Origin: Nocardioides sp. JS614
GTDB lineage: Bacteria; Actinomycetota; Actinomycetes; Propionibacteriales; Nocardioidaceae
NCBI RefSeq assembly: GCF_000015265.1
Contig: NC_008699.1
Span: 372,001 to 436,000, forward strand
Direction of reading: 5' to 3'
DNA length: 64,000 nt
In this document: positions 47,065 through 54,810 of the stretch, piece after piece
Layout of the letters: each line of letters begins with the position of its first letter
How positions within the stretch are numbered: the stretch's first letter is position 1
The notes under the pieces: model-generated
Databases searched by the model: none
The model's input: the letters and a program-made list of their open reading frames with translations, nothing else
What the model was told of the DNA's origin: nothing
Made by a program: the position numbers and the translations under genes

Positions 47065-48626
47065 GGCGGCTGCTGGTCGTCCTGGTGGTGGTCGCGCTGG
47101 TGGTCGGCGTCGGCGGTGTCGCCGTGCTCGTCGCCCTCGGCCCCGGCGACCCGAGTGACCCCGGCTCCGCGCCGCGCACCGACGTCCCGACCACCGTCCC
47201 CGAGCCTGCGGCCACCCAGCCGCCCTCGCCGGGGCTGACGCCGTTCTACTCCCAGGCCCTCGCGTGGTCGGTGTGCCCCGACGACGATGCGCTGTGCGCG
47301 ACCCTCACGGTGCCGCTGGACTACCGCCGACCGCGCGGGAAGACCATCGAGCTGGCCCTCCTCAAGGTGCCCGCCGAGGACCCGGGACGGCGGATCGGGT
47401 CGCTCGTGGTCAACCCCGGCGGGCCGGGCGCACCCGGCACCGACTACGCCGCGAGCGCGAACACGGTGTTCCGCCAGCCCCTGCTCGACGTCTACGACAT
47501 CGTCGGCTTCGACCCGCGCGGCACCGGCGACAGCGCGCCGATCGACTGCCTCACCGACGACCAGCTCGACGACTACATCGCGACCGACCCCGACCCCGAC
47601 ACACCAGCCGAGGTCGCCAGCTACGAGGGCTGGGTCCAAGCCTTCGGCGAGGGCTGCGCGGAGCGGTCCGGACGGCTCGCGGCCCACGTCACGACCATCG
47701 AGGCCGCCCGCGACATGGACGTCCTCCGCGCGGCGCTCGGCGAGTCCACGATGACCTACTTCGGTGCGTCCTACGGCACCAAGCTGGGGGCGACGTACGC
47801 CGATCTGTTCCCCGACAAGGTGGGCCGACTGGTGCTCGACGGGGCGGTCGACCTCTCGATCGGCTCGCGCGAGCTCAGCCTGGAGCAGGCCGCGGGCTTC
47901 GAGACCGCGCTGCGGGCCTACGTCGCCAACTGCGTCGAGCAGACCGACGGCTGCTTCCTCGGCGACACGGTGGACGCGGGACTGCAGCGGATCCGGGACT
48001 TCATCGACGCCGTCGACGCGCACCCGCTGCGCGGCAGTGGGGATCGCCTGCTCGACGTCGGCAACGCCTTCTACGGCATCGTGCTGCCGCTCTACAGCCG
48101 CGAGTATTGGACCATCCTGAGCCAGGCGCTGCGCCTCGGCTTCCAGGGGGACGGCTCGGCGCTGCTCCAGCTCGCCGACCTGTACAACTCGCGGGGCCCC
48201 GACGGCTACCGGGACAACGCGTCCGAGGCGATCTACGCGATCAACTGCCTCGACGACCCCTACGCCATCCCGCCGGAGCAGGTGCCGGCGAACCTCCCGG
48301 ACTTCGAGGCCGCGTCGCCCACCTTCGGCAGCGTGTTCGCCTGGGGCCTGACCACCTGCGGCGGCATCCAGGTCCACTCGACCGAGAAGCCGCGGACCGT
48401 GCGGGCGGCCGGCGCCGCCCCGATCGTCGTCATCGGCACGACCCGCGACCCGGCGACGCCGTACGACTGGGCGGTGCACCTGGCCCAGCAGCTCGACTCG
48501 GGCGTGCTGGTCAGCCGCGACGGCGACGGGCACACCGGCTACAACTCCGGCAACGACTGCGTCGACGAGGCGGTCGAGGCCTACCTGATCGACGGCACCG
48601 TCCCGGAGGACGGGCTCAGCTGCTGA
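47061..48626 (+). CDS. Secreted alpha/beta hydrolase, tripeptidyl-aminopeptidase-like
   Basis: 521 residues. An N-terminal hydrophobic signal or anchor (RRLLVVLVVVALVVGVGGVAVLV) is followed by a Pro/Thr linker and an alpha/beta hydrolase fold: oxyanion region VVNPGGPGAPG, IVGFDPRGTGDSAP, nucleophile S237 in GASYGTKLG, and the TAP-like C-terminal domain with acid near GTTRDPATPYDWA and histidine in DGDGHTGY. This corresponds to the SCO3540-type exported peptidase gene that follows holB in Streptomyces. It probably removes short N-terminal peptides outside the membrane. GTG at 47061 overlaps the holB stop. Confidence 0.88.
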   Translation: MRRLLVVLVVVALVVGVGGVAVLVALGPGDPSDPGSAPRTDVPTTVPEPAATQPPSPGLTPFYSQALAWSVCPDDDALCATLTVPLDYRRPRGKTIELALLKVPAEDPGRRIGSLVVNPGGPGAPGTDYAASANTVFRQPLLDVYDIVGFDPRGTGDSAPIDCLTDDQLDDYIATDPDPDTPAEVASYEGWVQAFGEGCAERSGRLAAHVTTIEAARDMDVLRAALGESTMTYFGASYGTKLGATYADLFPDKVGRLVLDGAVDLSIGSRELSLEQAAGFETALRAYVANCVEQTDGCFLGDTVDAGLQRIRDFIDAVDAHPLRGSGDRLLDVGNAFYGIVLPLYSREYWTILSQALRLGFQGDGSALLQLADLYNSRGPDGYRDNASEAIYAINCLDDPYAIPPEQVPANLPDFEAASPTFGSVFAWGLTTCGGIQVHSTEKPRTVRAAGAAPIVVIGTTRDPATPYDWAVHLAQQLDSGVLVSRDGDGHTGYNSGNDCVDEAVEAYLIDGTVPEDGLSC

Positions 48627-48663
48627 GGGTCGCGCCCCGCGCAGCGGCGGCCGGCCGATCTGT

Positions 48664-48735
48664 TGTAACGCCCGTTTACCCGCTCCTCCCACCGTGTTGC
48701 AACATGGTCGGGAGTCGGGGTAACACGGCGTTACA
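48664..48735. repeat. 72-bp nested palindrome between convergent genes
   Basis: Outer arms TGTAACGCC and GGCGTTACA (9 bp perfect), then after three mismatches TTACCC/GGGTAA, and an inner near-perfect palindrome with CTCCC/GGGAG arms around ACCGTGTTGCAACATGGT. The whole unit fills the 124-bp gap between the hydrolase stop and the amine oxidase stop. It may be a two-way terminator, though such size and nesting are unusual and neither side has a T-tract. It is also less GC-rich than the surroundings. Confidence 0.8.
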
Positions 48736-48750
48736 GTACGGCGGCGCCGC

Positions 48751-50100
48751 TCACCCCAGCAGCGCGTGCACCTCGTCGGCGGTGGCCTCGCCCGAGCGGA
48801 CCGCGCCCTCCATGTAGCCGTTCCAGACCGGCGAGCACTCCGCGCCGGCCCAGTGCAGCCGCCCGACCGGCTCGCGCAGGGCGTGGCCGAACCCGGTCCA
48901 CACGCCCGGAGCGAAGTGGGCGCCGTAGCAGCCGCGGGTGAACTCCTCGGCCATCCAGTCGCGCTCGACGTACTCCAGCGGCTCGGCGGCCCGGGGACCG
49001 AAGTAGCGCACGAAGCAGTCGACGACCGCAGCCCGCCTCTCCTCAGGGGTACGGCGGGCCCACTCCCGGCCGTCGGCGGCCTCGATGAACCCCATCAGGA
49101 TGCCACGGTCGTAGCCGGGCGGGGTGTTGTCGAAGGTGACCTTCACCGGGCCGAGGTCCGAGCCGGCCTGCCCGTTGAGCCCGTCCTCGCGCCAGAACGG
49201 CGTCGGGTAGACGGCGTAGACCTTGAAGACGCTGCCGGCCGGCACCTTCTGGGTCAGCTGGTCGCGCCAGCTGGGCAGCGGCGGGTCGTACTCCAGCCGG
49301 CCGGCGAGCGCCGGCGGGAGCGTGATGATCACCCGGTCCGCGTCGTACGACGTGCCGTCACGGGTCACGACCCGGACCCCGGCCGCGTCCTGGACGACCG
49401 ACCGGACCGGCTGGCCGAGCCGGACGTCGAGACCCTCCGCCAGGCGCTGGCTGATCCGCCACGAGCCGCCGTCGATCCGGTCCTGCTGCGCGCCCCGGTC
49501 CACAGCCATCAGCGTGTCCATGTCGGTGCCGGAGTGCGTGTAGAACAGCGCGTGCAGCAGCGAGAGGTCCGAGAGGTCGGCGGAGAAGACCGCCTCGCAG
49601 TAGAGCTCGAAGTAGGCGCGGCCCTGCGGGGTGCGCAGGTTGCGCTGCACCCAGGTGCGGAAGGTCTGCCCGTCGAGGGCCGCGGCGCGCTCGGTGTCCC
49701 AGGGTCGGTCGAGGTCGACCCGGCGGGCCAGCCGGGCGAAGCGCAGCGTGCCCTGCGCGAGGTCGGCGATCGCGAACGGGTTGAGCCGCGGCACCGCGCC
49801 CTTGCGACCGGCGAGCCGGCCGTGTCGCCCGCACAGCGAGAAGACGATGTCGCCGTCGTTGTACGTCGGGATCGTCGCCAAGCCGAGCTCCGCGATGAGC
49901 TCGTACATCCGGTCCTGGGTGGGCCCGACCCACTGGCCACCGAGCTCGATCCACTGCCCGTCGCTGAGCGCCCCGGCCTCGGTACGCCCGCCGACCCGGT
50001 CCCGCGCCTCGACCACGACGACGGACCGGCCCGCCGCCTGCAGGCGCCGGGCGGCCGCCAGCCCGGACAGCCCGGCGCCCACCACCACGACGTCGCTCAC
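48751..50100 (-). CDS. Flavin-containing amine oxidase (FAD-dependent monoamine oxidase family)
   Basis: 449 residues. The FAD motif VVVVGAGLSGLAAARRLQ is at the N-terminus, followed by VVEARDRVGGRTE, the GGQWVGPTQDRM segment typical of MAO/putrescine oxidase relatives, and the C-terminal FAD-contact LHWAGAECSPVWNGYMEGAVRSGE. It oxidises an amine to aldehyde with H2O2 release; the amine is unknown. The covalent-FAD cysteine of mammalian MAO appears replaced by C-S-P context (ECSPVWNG), so the flavin may be non-covalent. GTG at 50100 overlaps the C69 gene stop. Confidence 0.88.
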   Translation of the reverse strand: MSDVVVVGAGLSGLAAARRLQAAGRSVVVVEARDRVGGRTEAGALSDGQWIELGGQWVGPTQDRMYELIAELGLATIPTYNDGDIVFSLCGRHGRLAGRKGAVPRLNPFAIADLAQGTLRFARLARRVDLDRPWDTERAAALDGQTFRTWVQRNLRTPQGRAYFELYCEAVFSADLSDLSLLHALFYTHSGTDMDTLMAVDRGAQQDRIDGGSWRISQRLAEGLDVRLGQPVRSVVQDAAGVRVVTRDGTSYDADRVIITLPPALAGRLEYDPPLPSWRDQLTQKVPAGSVFKVYAVYPTPFWREDGLNGQAGSDLGPVKVTFDNTPPGYDRGILMGFIEAADGREWARRTPEERRAAVVDCFVRYFGPRAAEPLEYVERDWMAEEFTRGCYGAHFAPGVWTGFGHALREPVGRLHWAGAECSPVWNGYMEGAVRSGEATADEVHALLG

Positions 50101-51287
50101 CGACCCACCGCCTTCAGCTCGAAGCCCGCCCACCGCCGGCGCACCCACGCCGGCCGGGTGTCACCGGTCCCCGCCTCCGCCGCAGCGGTCCACTTCTCCC
50201 GCAGCACCTCGGCCTCGGCGAGCGCGGTCGCGGTCGGGACGGGGTGCGCGACCCAACGCCGCTGCGTCTCGTCGCGCTCGGCGGCGAGCCGGGCCTCCAC
50301 GCCGGTCCAGTCGCACAGCGCGGTCCGGTGCAGCCGCTCGTGGCGCCACCACAGCGACCGGTCGTCCCGCCGGTTGTCGACGCCCGCGGTCGGGTACGCC
50401 GTCTCCGCGAGCGGCTGGTCGACGCGCAACGGCACGAACAGCGAGAGCGCCGGGTCGGCCGTCCCGGTCGCCCAGTGCAGGCCGGACCCGAGGTCGCTGA
50501 CCCATGAGGACACGGTCTGGCTGGACGCGAGCAGGCCGCCCGCGTGCATGTTCGGGCCGACCATGGACCCGTTGAGCAGCGACCATCGCGGGCCGCCGTC
50601 GGTGCCGTTGTCGCGCAGGATCGAGATCGCGTCGAGGACGCCCTCCGCGCCGCCCGCCCGCCGCTCGGTGAGCGACCGGCGCCCTGCACAGCCGGCGACC
50701 CGGCCGCGCAGCCGGTCGGCGTACCGCTCCGCGAACCCGGCGATCGTGAGCCCGTTGCTGATGCTGCGGGCGCCGGTGACGTCCTCGCTGGCCCAGTGAC
50801 GGCCGGCGGTCTCGAGGACGATCGCGCCGTCCCGGTCCGCGACCAGGAAGCTGTTGTGATAGGTGAACCGGCGGTGCTCCGCGCTGCACGCGCCGCCCTG
50901 GCCGTGCTCCTCGAGCAGCGCGACGATCACCTCGACGGCCTCGCGGGCCGACGCGGCGCGCTCGAGCGCCAGCCGCAGCAGGTCCATGCCGAGCAGCCCG
51001 GGCTCCAGGCTGGTCCGCTGCTTGGTGAACACCGCCTCGTTGCCGATCGCCACGCCGTGCTCGTTGGCGCCCATCTCGGCTCCCCACATCCACCACGGCC
51101 GCGAGACGACAGTCGCGTGGGTGCAGGCGACCTGGGGGAGGTCGACGTACGTCGTGCGGGACCGGGCACCGGCCTCGTGCGTCGCTGCGGGGGTCCATTC
51201 CCACAGCTGGGCCTCGTTGGGGTCGCGGTCGGAGTTCTTCGCCAGCACCATGCCCGAGTCGGTCCGGAAGACGATGGTGTCGCACAC
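50097..51287 (-). CDS. Secernin-like C69 family N-terminal-nucleophile hydrolase
   Basis: 396 residues. It begins MCDTIVFRTDSGMVLAKNSDRDPNEAQ: C2 is the presumed N-terminal nucleophile of peptidase family C69/secernins, and KNSDRDPNE is the family motif. ANEHGVAIGNEAVFTK and the later YHNSFLVADRDGAIVLETAGRHWA also match. These enzymes act as dipeptidases or amidases. It overlaps the amine oxidase gene (GTGA), suggesting joint use, for example release of an amine that the oxidase then handles (inference). Confidence 0.85.
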   Translation of the reverse strand: MCDTIVFRTDSGMVLAKNSDRDPNEAQLWEWTPAATHEAGARSRTTYVDLPQVACTHATVVSRPWWMWGAEMGANEHGVAIGNEAVFTKQRTSLEPGLLGMDLLRLALERAASAREAVEVIVALLEEHGQGGACSAEHRRFTYHNSFLVADRDGAIVLETAGRHWASEDVTGARSISNGLTIAGFAERYADRLRGRVAGCAGRRSLTERRAGGAEGVLDAISILRDNGTDGGPRWSLLNGSMVGPNMHAGGLLASSQTVSSWVSDLGSGLHWATGTADPALSLFVPLRVDQPLAETAYPTAGVDNRRDDRSLWWRHERLHRTALCDWTGVEARLAAERDETQRRWVAHPVPTATALAEAEVLREKWTAAAEAGTGDTRPAWVRRRWAGFELKAVGR

Positions 51288-51350
51288 GCGTCGCAGCGTA
51301 GGGGCGCCCGGCCCGGCGGGACAGCCCCCAGGCTCCGCCGCCGCGGCCCG

Positions 51351-51755
51351 TTATCGCGAGGTCAGCATCTTCCCGAGGCCGGCGACCCCGGAGCCCAACA
51401 GCTCCAACCAGCTGAACGCGTCGTCCCAGAGGGTGATCCGGCCGTCCTGCACGGTGAACGTGCCGCGGACCCGGAACGACGTCTCCCAGCCGGAGTAGCG
51501 GAGCACGTCGGTGCGGTCGGTGAGCACCGTGCCGTTGTCGGGTTCCCCGGTGGCGGCGACGTGGTGCCAGCGGACCTCGAAGCCGACGCCGCGGCGCTCC
51601 ATGTCGCCGATCATCTGGCGCACGCGCTCGCCGCGGAAGGTCGGCATCGCGGTGTTGCGCCACTCCACGTCGGCGTCCAGGAGCGCGAGGGCCGCCTCGC
51701 TCTCCGCCCGGGAGAGGTGCTCGAGGAAGGCACGGACGGTCTGCTCGGGGGTCAT
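51351..51755 (-). CDS. Limonene-1,2-epoxide hydrolase-like / SnoaL-fold protein
   Basis: 134 residues of the NTF2-like fold. The segments DADVEWRNTAMPTFRG, NGTVLTDRTDVLRYSG and VRGTFTVQDGRITLWDDAFSW fit the limonene-1,2-epoxide hydrolase group, whose Asp-Arg-Asp triad corresponds to D/R/D at LTDRTD and LWDD. It may open an epoxide or be a related isomerase. ATG at 51755 overlaps the LysR gene stop, so the two are one unit. It is 63 bases upstream of the secernin gene. Confidence 0.78.
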   Translation of the reverse strand: MTPEQTVRAFLEHLSRAESEAALALLDADVEWRNTAMPTFRGERVRQMIGDMERRGVGFEVRWHHVAATGEPDNGTVLTDRTDVLRYSGWETSFRVRGTFTVQDGRITLWDDAFSWLELLGSGVAGLGKMLTSR

Positions 51756-52702
51756 GCTCCGACGGTAGCCCGCGCCGCGCGAGCCGTCACCGGCTCGGCG
51801 ATCGCCTGGATCCGTGCGGTGGCGAGGTCGATCATCAACCGGGCGGCGGGGGAGAGGATGGCGCCGGTGCGGTGGACCACGGCGAAGGTGTCGTACTGCC
51901 GCGGCCGCAGCGCCACCCAGCCCGCCTCCGGCGCCAGGCGGGGGAGCAGCTGGAGCGCGGCGCCCTTCGGGACCACCGAGTCGGCGTACCCCATCCCCAC
52001 CAGCTCCACGGCCGTCTCGATGTCCTCGACCTCGATCCGGGTGGCGGGATTGTGCCCGGTCTCGTGGAGCATCTGCCGCAGCGTGGCGCGGGTCGAGTCG
52101 ACGGCGCGGTACGTCGTCTCCGACATCACCAGGGACGCCTGGGAGAGCCGGTGGGGGGTGACGGGCGTGGCCAGGCGGGTGGGGTCGGCGCTGATGTACA
52201 CGAGCTCCTCGCGCGCCACCGGGGTGACCGTCATCCCCTCGCTCTGGATGCCTGAGACCGCGAGCATCGCGGCCTCCAGGCGGCCGCGGCGCAGGTCCTC
52301 CGCGACCTCGGTGGAGTTCTGGCCGACCAGCTCGACGCGCACGCCCGGGTAGCGCGAGAGCACGTCGCCGATCAGCCCCGCTCCGGCGTACAACCGCGCG
52401 ATCCCGAACATGCCGAAGCGGATCGTGCCGGTCTCGAGCGACTTCACGCTCTGCACGGCCTGCGCCGCCTCGTCGACCGTCGCGAGCACCTTCTCGGCGT
52501 GCGGCCGAAGCGTGTCGGCGACCGTCGTGGGGACCACGCCCCGGCCGACCCGGCGGAAGAGCTGCACGCCGAGCGTCTTCTCCAGGGCCCGGATCTGCTC
52601 GGAGACCGACGGCTGGGCGTAGCCGAGCTCCTCGGCCGCCGCCGTCAGCGAGCCGTGCTCGTAGGTCGCGAGGAAGCACGTGAGCTGATGTAACGAAAGC
52701 AT
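51752..52702 (-). CDS. LysR-family transcriptional regulator
   Basis: 316 residues. The N-terminal winged helix-turn-helix (LHQLTCFLATYEHGSLTAAAEELGYAQPSVSEQIRALE) precedes a LysR effector-binding domain starting near GTIRFGMFGIARLY. The first gene in a four-gene unit with the LEH-like, secernin-like and amine oxidase genes, it is unusual in being co-directional with its presumed targets. A TATCC-n13-GGATA inverted repeat lies just upstream of the start. Confidence 0.9.
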   Translation of the reverse strand: MLSLHQLTCFLATYEHGSLTAAAEELGYAQPSVSEQIRALEKTLGVQLFRRVGRGVVPTTVADTLRPHAEKVLATVDEAAQAVQSVKSLETGTIRFGMFGIARLYAGAGLIGDVLSRYPGVRVELVGQNSTEVAEDLRRGRLEAAMLAVSGIQSEGMTVTPVAREELVYISADPTRLATPVTPHRLSQASLVMSETTYRAVDSTRATLRQMLHETGHNPATRIEVEDIETAVELVGMGYADSVVPKGAALQLLPRLAPEAGWVALRPRQYDTFAVVHRTGAILSPAARLMIDLATARIQAIAEPVTARAARATVGA

Positions 52703-52707
52703 AGGAA

Positions 52708-52736
52708 TATCCTAGGGATGATGAAGGATACCTAGG
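52708..52736. promoter_or_regulatory. Probable LysR operator upstream of its own gene
   Basis: TATCC (52708-52712) and GGATA (52726-52730) are inverted 13 bases apart, each followed by TAGG/CCTAGG (CCTAGG at 52711 and 52731). It begins six bases before the LysR ATG, in the only AT-rich patch of the area. LysR proteins often bind such spaced inverted repeats for autoregulation. The match is by form only. Confidence 0.5.
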
Positions 52737-52808
52737 CTACCCCTATGTGTAGTGCGCGGCGAGAATGGCGGTGTTCCCGCTCGCCCGCGCCTCGGAGGAG
52801 GTCCCTCG

Positions 52809-52991
52809 ATGTTCGATCACCACTGCACCGCCTGCGACCAGCGCAAGCTGATCTTCCCGAGCCAGGTCACGGGTCTGGCCAACACCGACCACGGCATCGT
52901 CGTCACCTTCACCTGCTGGTGCGGGGCCGAGCAGACGATGCTCACCGGTCGCCGCGCCGCCCGGGCCCCGAAGGCCACGCTCGCCGCCTGA
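52809..52991 (+). CDS. Small zinc-ribbon-like protein
   Basis: 60 residues. Four cysteines in two pairs (HHCTACDQRKL and FTCWCGAEQ) suggest a zinc ribbon or knuckle, with a basic C-terminus RRAARAPKATLAA. GGAGGAGG precedes the ATG at 52809, which supports translation. No family is recognised. It is separated from the tRNA-Thr gene by 158 bases and is divergent from the LysR gene. Confidence 0.65.
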   Translation: MFDHHCTACDQRKLIFPSQVTGLANTDHGIVVTFTCWCGAEQTMLTGRRAARAPKATLAA

Positions 52992-53078
52992 ACCCGGCCA
53001 CGCCTCGCCTGTCCACGCCGTCGGCGACGCCTCTGATCGCCGTACGCCGAGGACCCCCCACGCCGGTCCGGTGCCGTT

Positions 53079-53107
53079 TTCGTGCACCGGAGCGGCGTCC
53101 GTATACT
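53079..53107 (+). promoter_or_regulatory. Probable tRNA-Thr promoter
   Basis: TATACT (53102-53107) is a good -10 hexamer about 43 bases before the tRNA; with a 17-base spacer the -35 position reads TTCGTG (53079-53084), a partial match to TTGACA. It lies in the 158-bp stretch 52992-53149 that has no other feature. Confidence 0.45.
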
Positions 53108-53149
53108 TCTCCGGGTTGTCCGGCCCGGGTACGTCTCGCCGGGCAGCGC

Positions 53150-53222
53150 GCCGCCTTAGCTCAGTCGGTAGAGCGTCTCACTCGTAATGAGAAGGTCGTC
53201 GGTTCGATTCCGACAGGCGGCT
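53150..53222 (+). tRNA. tRNA-Thr (anticodon CGT)
   Basis: 73-nt cloverleaf: acceptor GCCGCCT/AGGCGGC, D-stem GCTC/GAGC with AGTCGGTA loop, anticodon stem TCTCA/TGAGA around loop CTCGTAA (anticodon CGT, reads ACG), five-base variable loop AGGTC, T-stem GTCGG/CCGAC with loop TTCGATT, discriminator T. The CCA end is encoded (53223-53225). The terminal 15 bases including CCA are repeated at once downstream (53226-53240). Confidence 0.97.
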
Positions 53223-53464
53223 CCACGACAGGCGGCTCCAACAGCGACTCCAACGAGGGCCCTGGCCGGCGGCGATGCTGGCCAGGGCCCGACTTCACTC
53301 CGAGTGAGGCCCGCGACTCGCGAACTCGCGACGAACGCCAGGTTCAGACCCTCGCGCTTCGTTCCCGCACGGCTCAACGCGACGGCGACTGGGGCGCACC
53401 GTTGTCATGGAACGTCGCCGCGCGGGGGACTGCGGGTTGCCCGACCACCGGTTGTGACTTGAAA

Positions 53465-53487
53465 TGTTGTGCAACATCTTGTGCAAC
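53465..53487. promoter_or_regulatory. Repeated TTGTGCAAC palindromic site upstream of the Phd-like gene
   Basis: TGTTGTGCAACA (53465-53476, palindromic) and TTGTGCAAC (53479-53487) are 14 bases apart in a relatively AT-rich stretch about 65-85 bp before the Phd-like gene. Paired palindromes here would suit autoregulation by an antitoxin-like protein. The rest of the gap 53241-53548 shows no ORF with coding character. Confidence 0.45.
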
Positions 53488-53548
53488 CTCGCCGTCTCAT
53501 CGATAGTGGAAGAGAAGTGAGAGTCGGCGACATGCGGAAGGGGGAGCC

Positions 53549-54130
53549 ATGGAGAAGCAGTCGTTCGGGCTGATCAGCGCCTCCGGAGGCAAGGGCGGCA
53601 GGGAAGGCAAGGCCGCGCGTTCTGGAGCCAAGAGCGGCAGGTCTACGACCACGGTCGACAAGTCCGCCCAGTTCCGTCTGCGCTCCGCCACCAAGGGCGA
53701 GCGGCGCGTGTCATCGAGTGCACTTCGCCGCGACACCCGACCGACGCTGGACCTCCTCCAAGACACCGACGCAGTCGCGGTCACGCACTACAACGAGGTC
53801 GAAGGCTATCTGGTCGCGCCCGACCGTTATCTCGGGCTGGTCGCCCGCGTCGAGGAGGCAGATGAGCGCGAGAGCGAACTCGCCTCGACCATGACCGTGC
53901 TGCTCGCCGCTGCGCGCACCGGCGTTGCGGTCCCGTCAGAGATGCTCGAACGAGTCATGCCCCGCGTCGATGTGGCTGAGCGGTGGCGCGAAATCGCCGA
54001 GTTCGCGGCCACATTCCCGACCCGGATCACTGCCGGTGAGCACGGCGAACCCATCACGCGTGCACACCTCTCGCACGTGGGCGGACCGATCGAAGAGTTC
54101 GGTTCGGATGACGACCTCAACCTCGGCTGA
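53549..54130 (+). CDS. Phd/YefM-like protein, candidate antitoxin
   Basis: 193 residues. A basic, Gly/Lys/Ser-rich N-terminal tail (about 1-45) leads to a Phd-like segment (55-100) reading SALRRDTRPTLDLLQDTDAVAVTHYNEVEGYLV, close to the Phd pattern of helix, then VxVTxxGxxxxxLVxPxxY. A C-terminal helical region (105-193) is acidic at the end (GSDDDLNLG) and could wrap a partner. GGGGGAG precedes the ATG. The next gene begins 17 bases after the stop. The size is larger than normal Phd. Call by pattern only. Confidence 0.6.
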   Translation: MEKQSFGLISASGGKGGREGKAARSGAKSGRSTTTVDKSAQFRLRSATKGERRVSSSALRRDTRPTLDLLQDTDAVAVTHYNEVEGYLVAPDRYLGLVARVEEADERESELASTMTVLLAAARTGVAVPSEMLERVMPRVDVAERWREIAEFAATFPTRITAGEHGEPITRAHLSHVGGPIEEFGSDDDLNLG

Positions 54131-54147
54131 CCGAGGCTGAGGCACCC

Positions 54148-54810
54148 GTGGCGGAGGAAACGCAGGGCAGCGCCAGCGATGCCTGGTACCCGGCGCCTGC
54201 GGGCTATTGGGTTCCAGCGGAGGAGGCGGACCGGCCCGACGTCTGGCCACACCGTTTCGGCGACCTCTTCCGCGCTCCGCCGAGCGACGCCAACGGCACG
54301 CCCTTGACGACAAGCGACGGGCGACCGTGGGACGCGGTCATGGTCTACTCGCCCAGTTGCGAGGTCATCTCGAAGGCGAAGCAGAGCGACAGCGTCGAGG
54401 TCGTGCGGGTCGTCCGTCTCGACACCCAAGACCCGAAAGCCGCCGCCGCGATCATCGGTGGCTGGCAGGAACGACAGGGCCGGATCGGAGTCGCGTACGC
54501 ACACACGGTGTTTCTCGCCGCCGTCGCCGGCCACCCCACTCACGACTATCCGATGTTCGCCCACCTCAAGTCCACCGTGCGCGTCGCCCTCGGCGATCTA
54601 CGTGCGGCAGGGCGCATCGCGGCGTTGACCCACGACGCTCGGATCGCCGTGATCCGACGCGACCTGTACTACCGGTACCGATGGTTGGTTCCCATCGAGG
54701 AGGTGAAGGCCGCCGAGATCGACCGGATCTCCAACGATCCGCACTTCACGCCGCCGCGCCCCGGGTGGGCACCCGACGCCTCGGAAGAGAACGCCGAGAC
54801 GCACGGCTGA
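54148..54810 (+). CDS. Unknown protein paired with the Phd-like gene, possible effector/toxin
   Basis: 220 residues, no family recognised. Tryptophan-rich N-terminus (DAWYPAPAGYWVPAEE, DVWPHRFGDLFRAPP), then WDAVMVYSPSCEVISKAKQ, where SPSCEV resembles the SQxCDI-type strands seen in some uncharacterised proteins, followed by VEVVRVVRLD, a predicted beta-strand. Near the C-terminus comes TVRVALGDLRAAGRIAALTHDARIAVIRRDLYYRYRWLVPIEEV. No signal or membrane helix. GTG start 17 bases after the upstream gene and the same strand imply one transcript. The hairpin CCTCGG-CTGA-CCGAGG (54121-54136) sits between them. Confidence 0.6.
   Translation: MAEETQGSASDAWYPAPAGYWVPAEEADRPDVWPHRFGDLFRAPPSDANGTPLTTSDGRPWDAVMVYSPSCEVISKAKQSDSVEVVRVVRLDTQDPKAAAAIIGGWQERQGRIGVAYAHTVFLAAVAGHPTHDYPMFAHLKSTVRVALGDLRAAGRIAALTHDARIAVIRRDLYYRYRWLVPIEEVKAAEIDRISNDPHFTPPRPGWAPDASEENAETHG

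Noticed and set aside
54148..54810. Identification of the 220-aa protein as a known toxin (PemK, RelE, Doc, PIN)
   Set aside because: None of the characteristic motifs of these families is visible; it is left as unknown.
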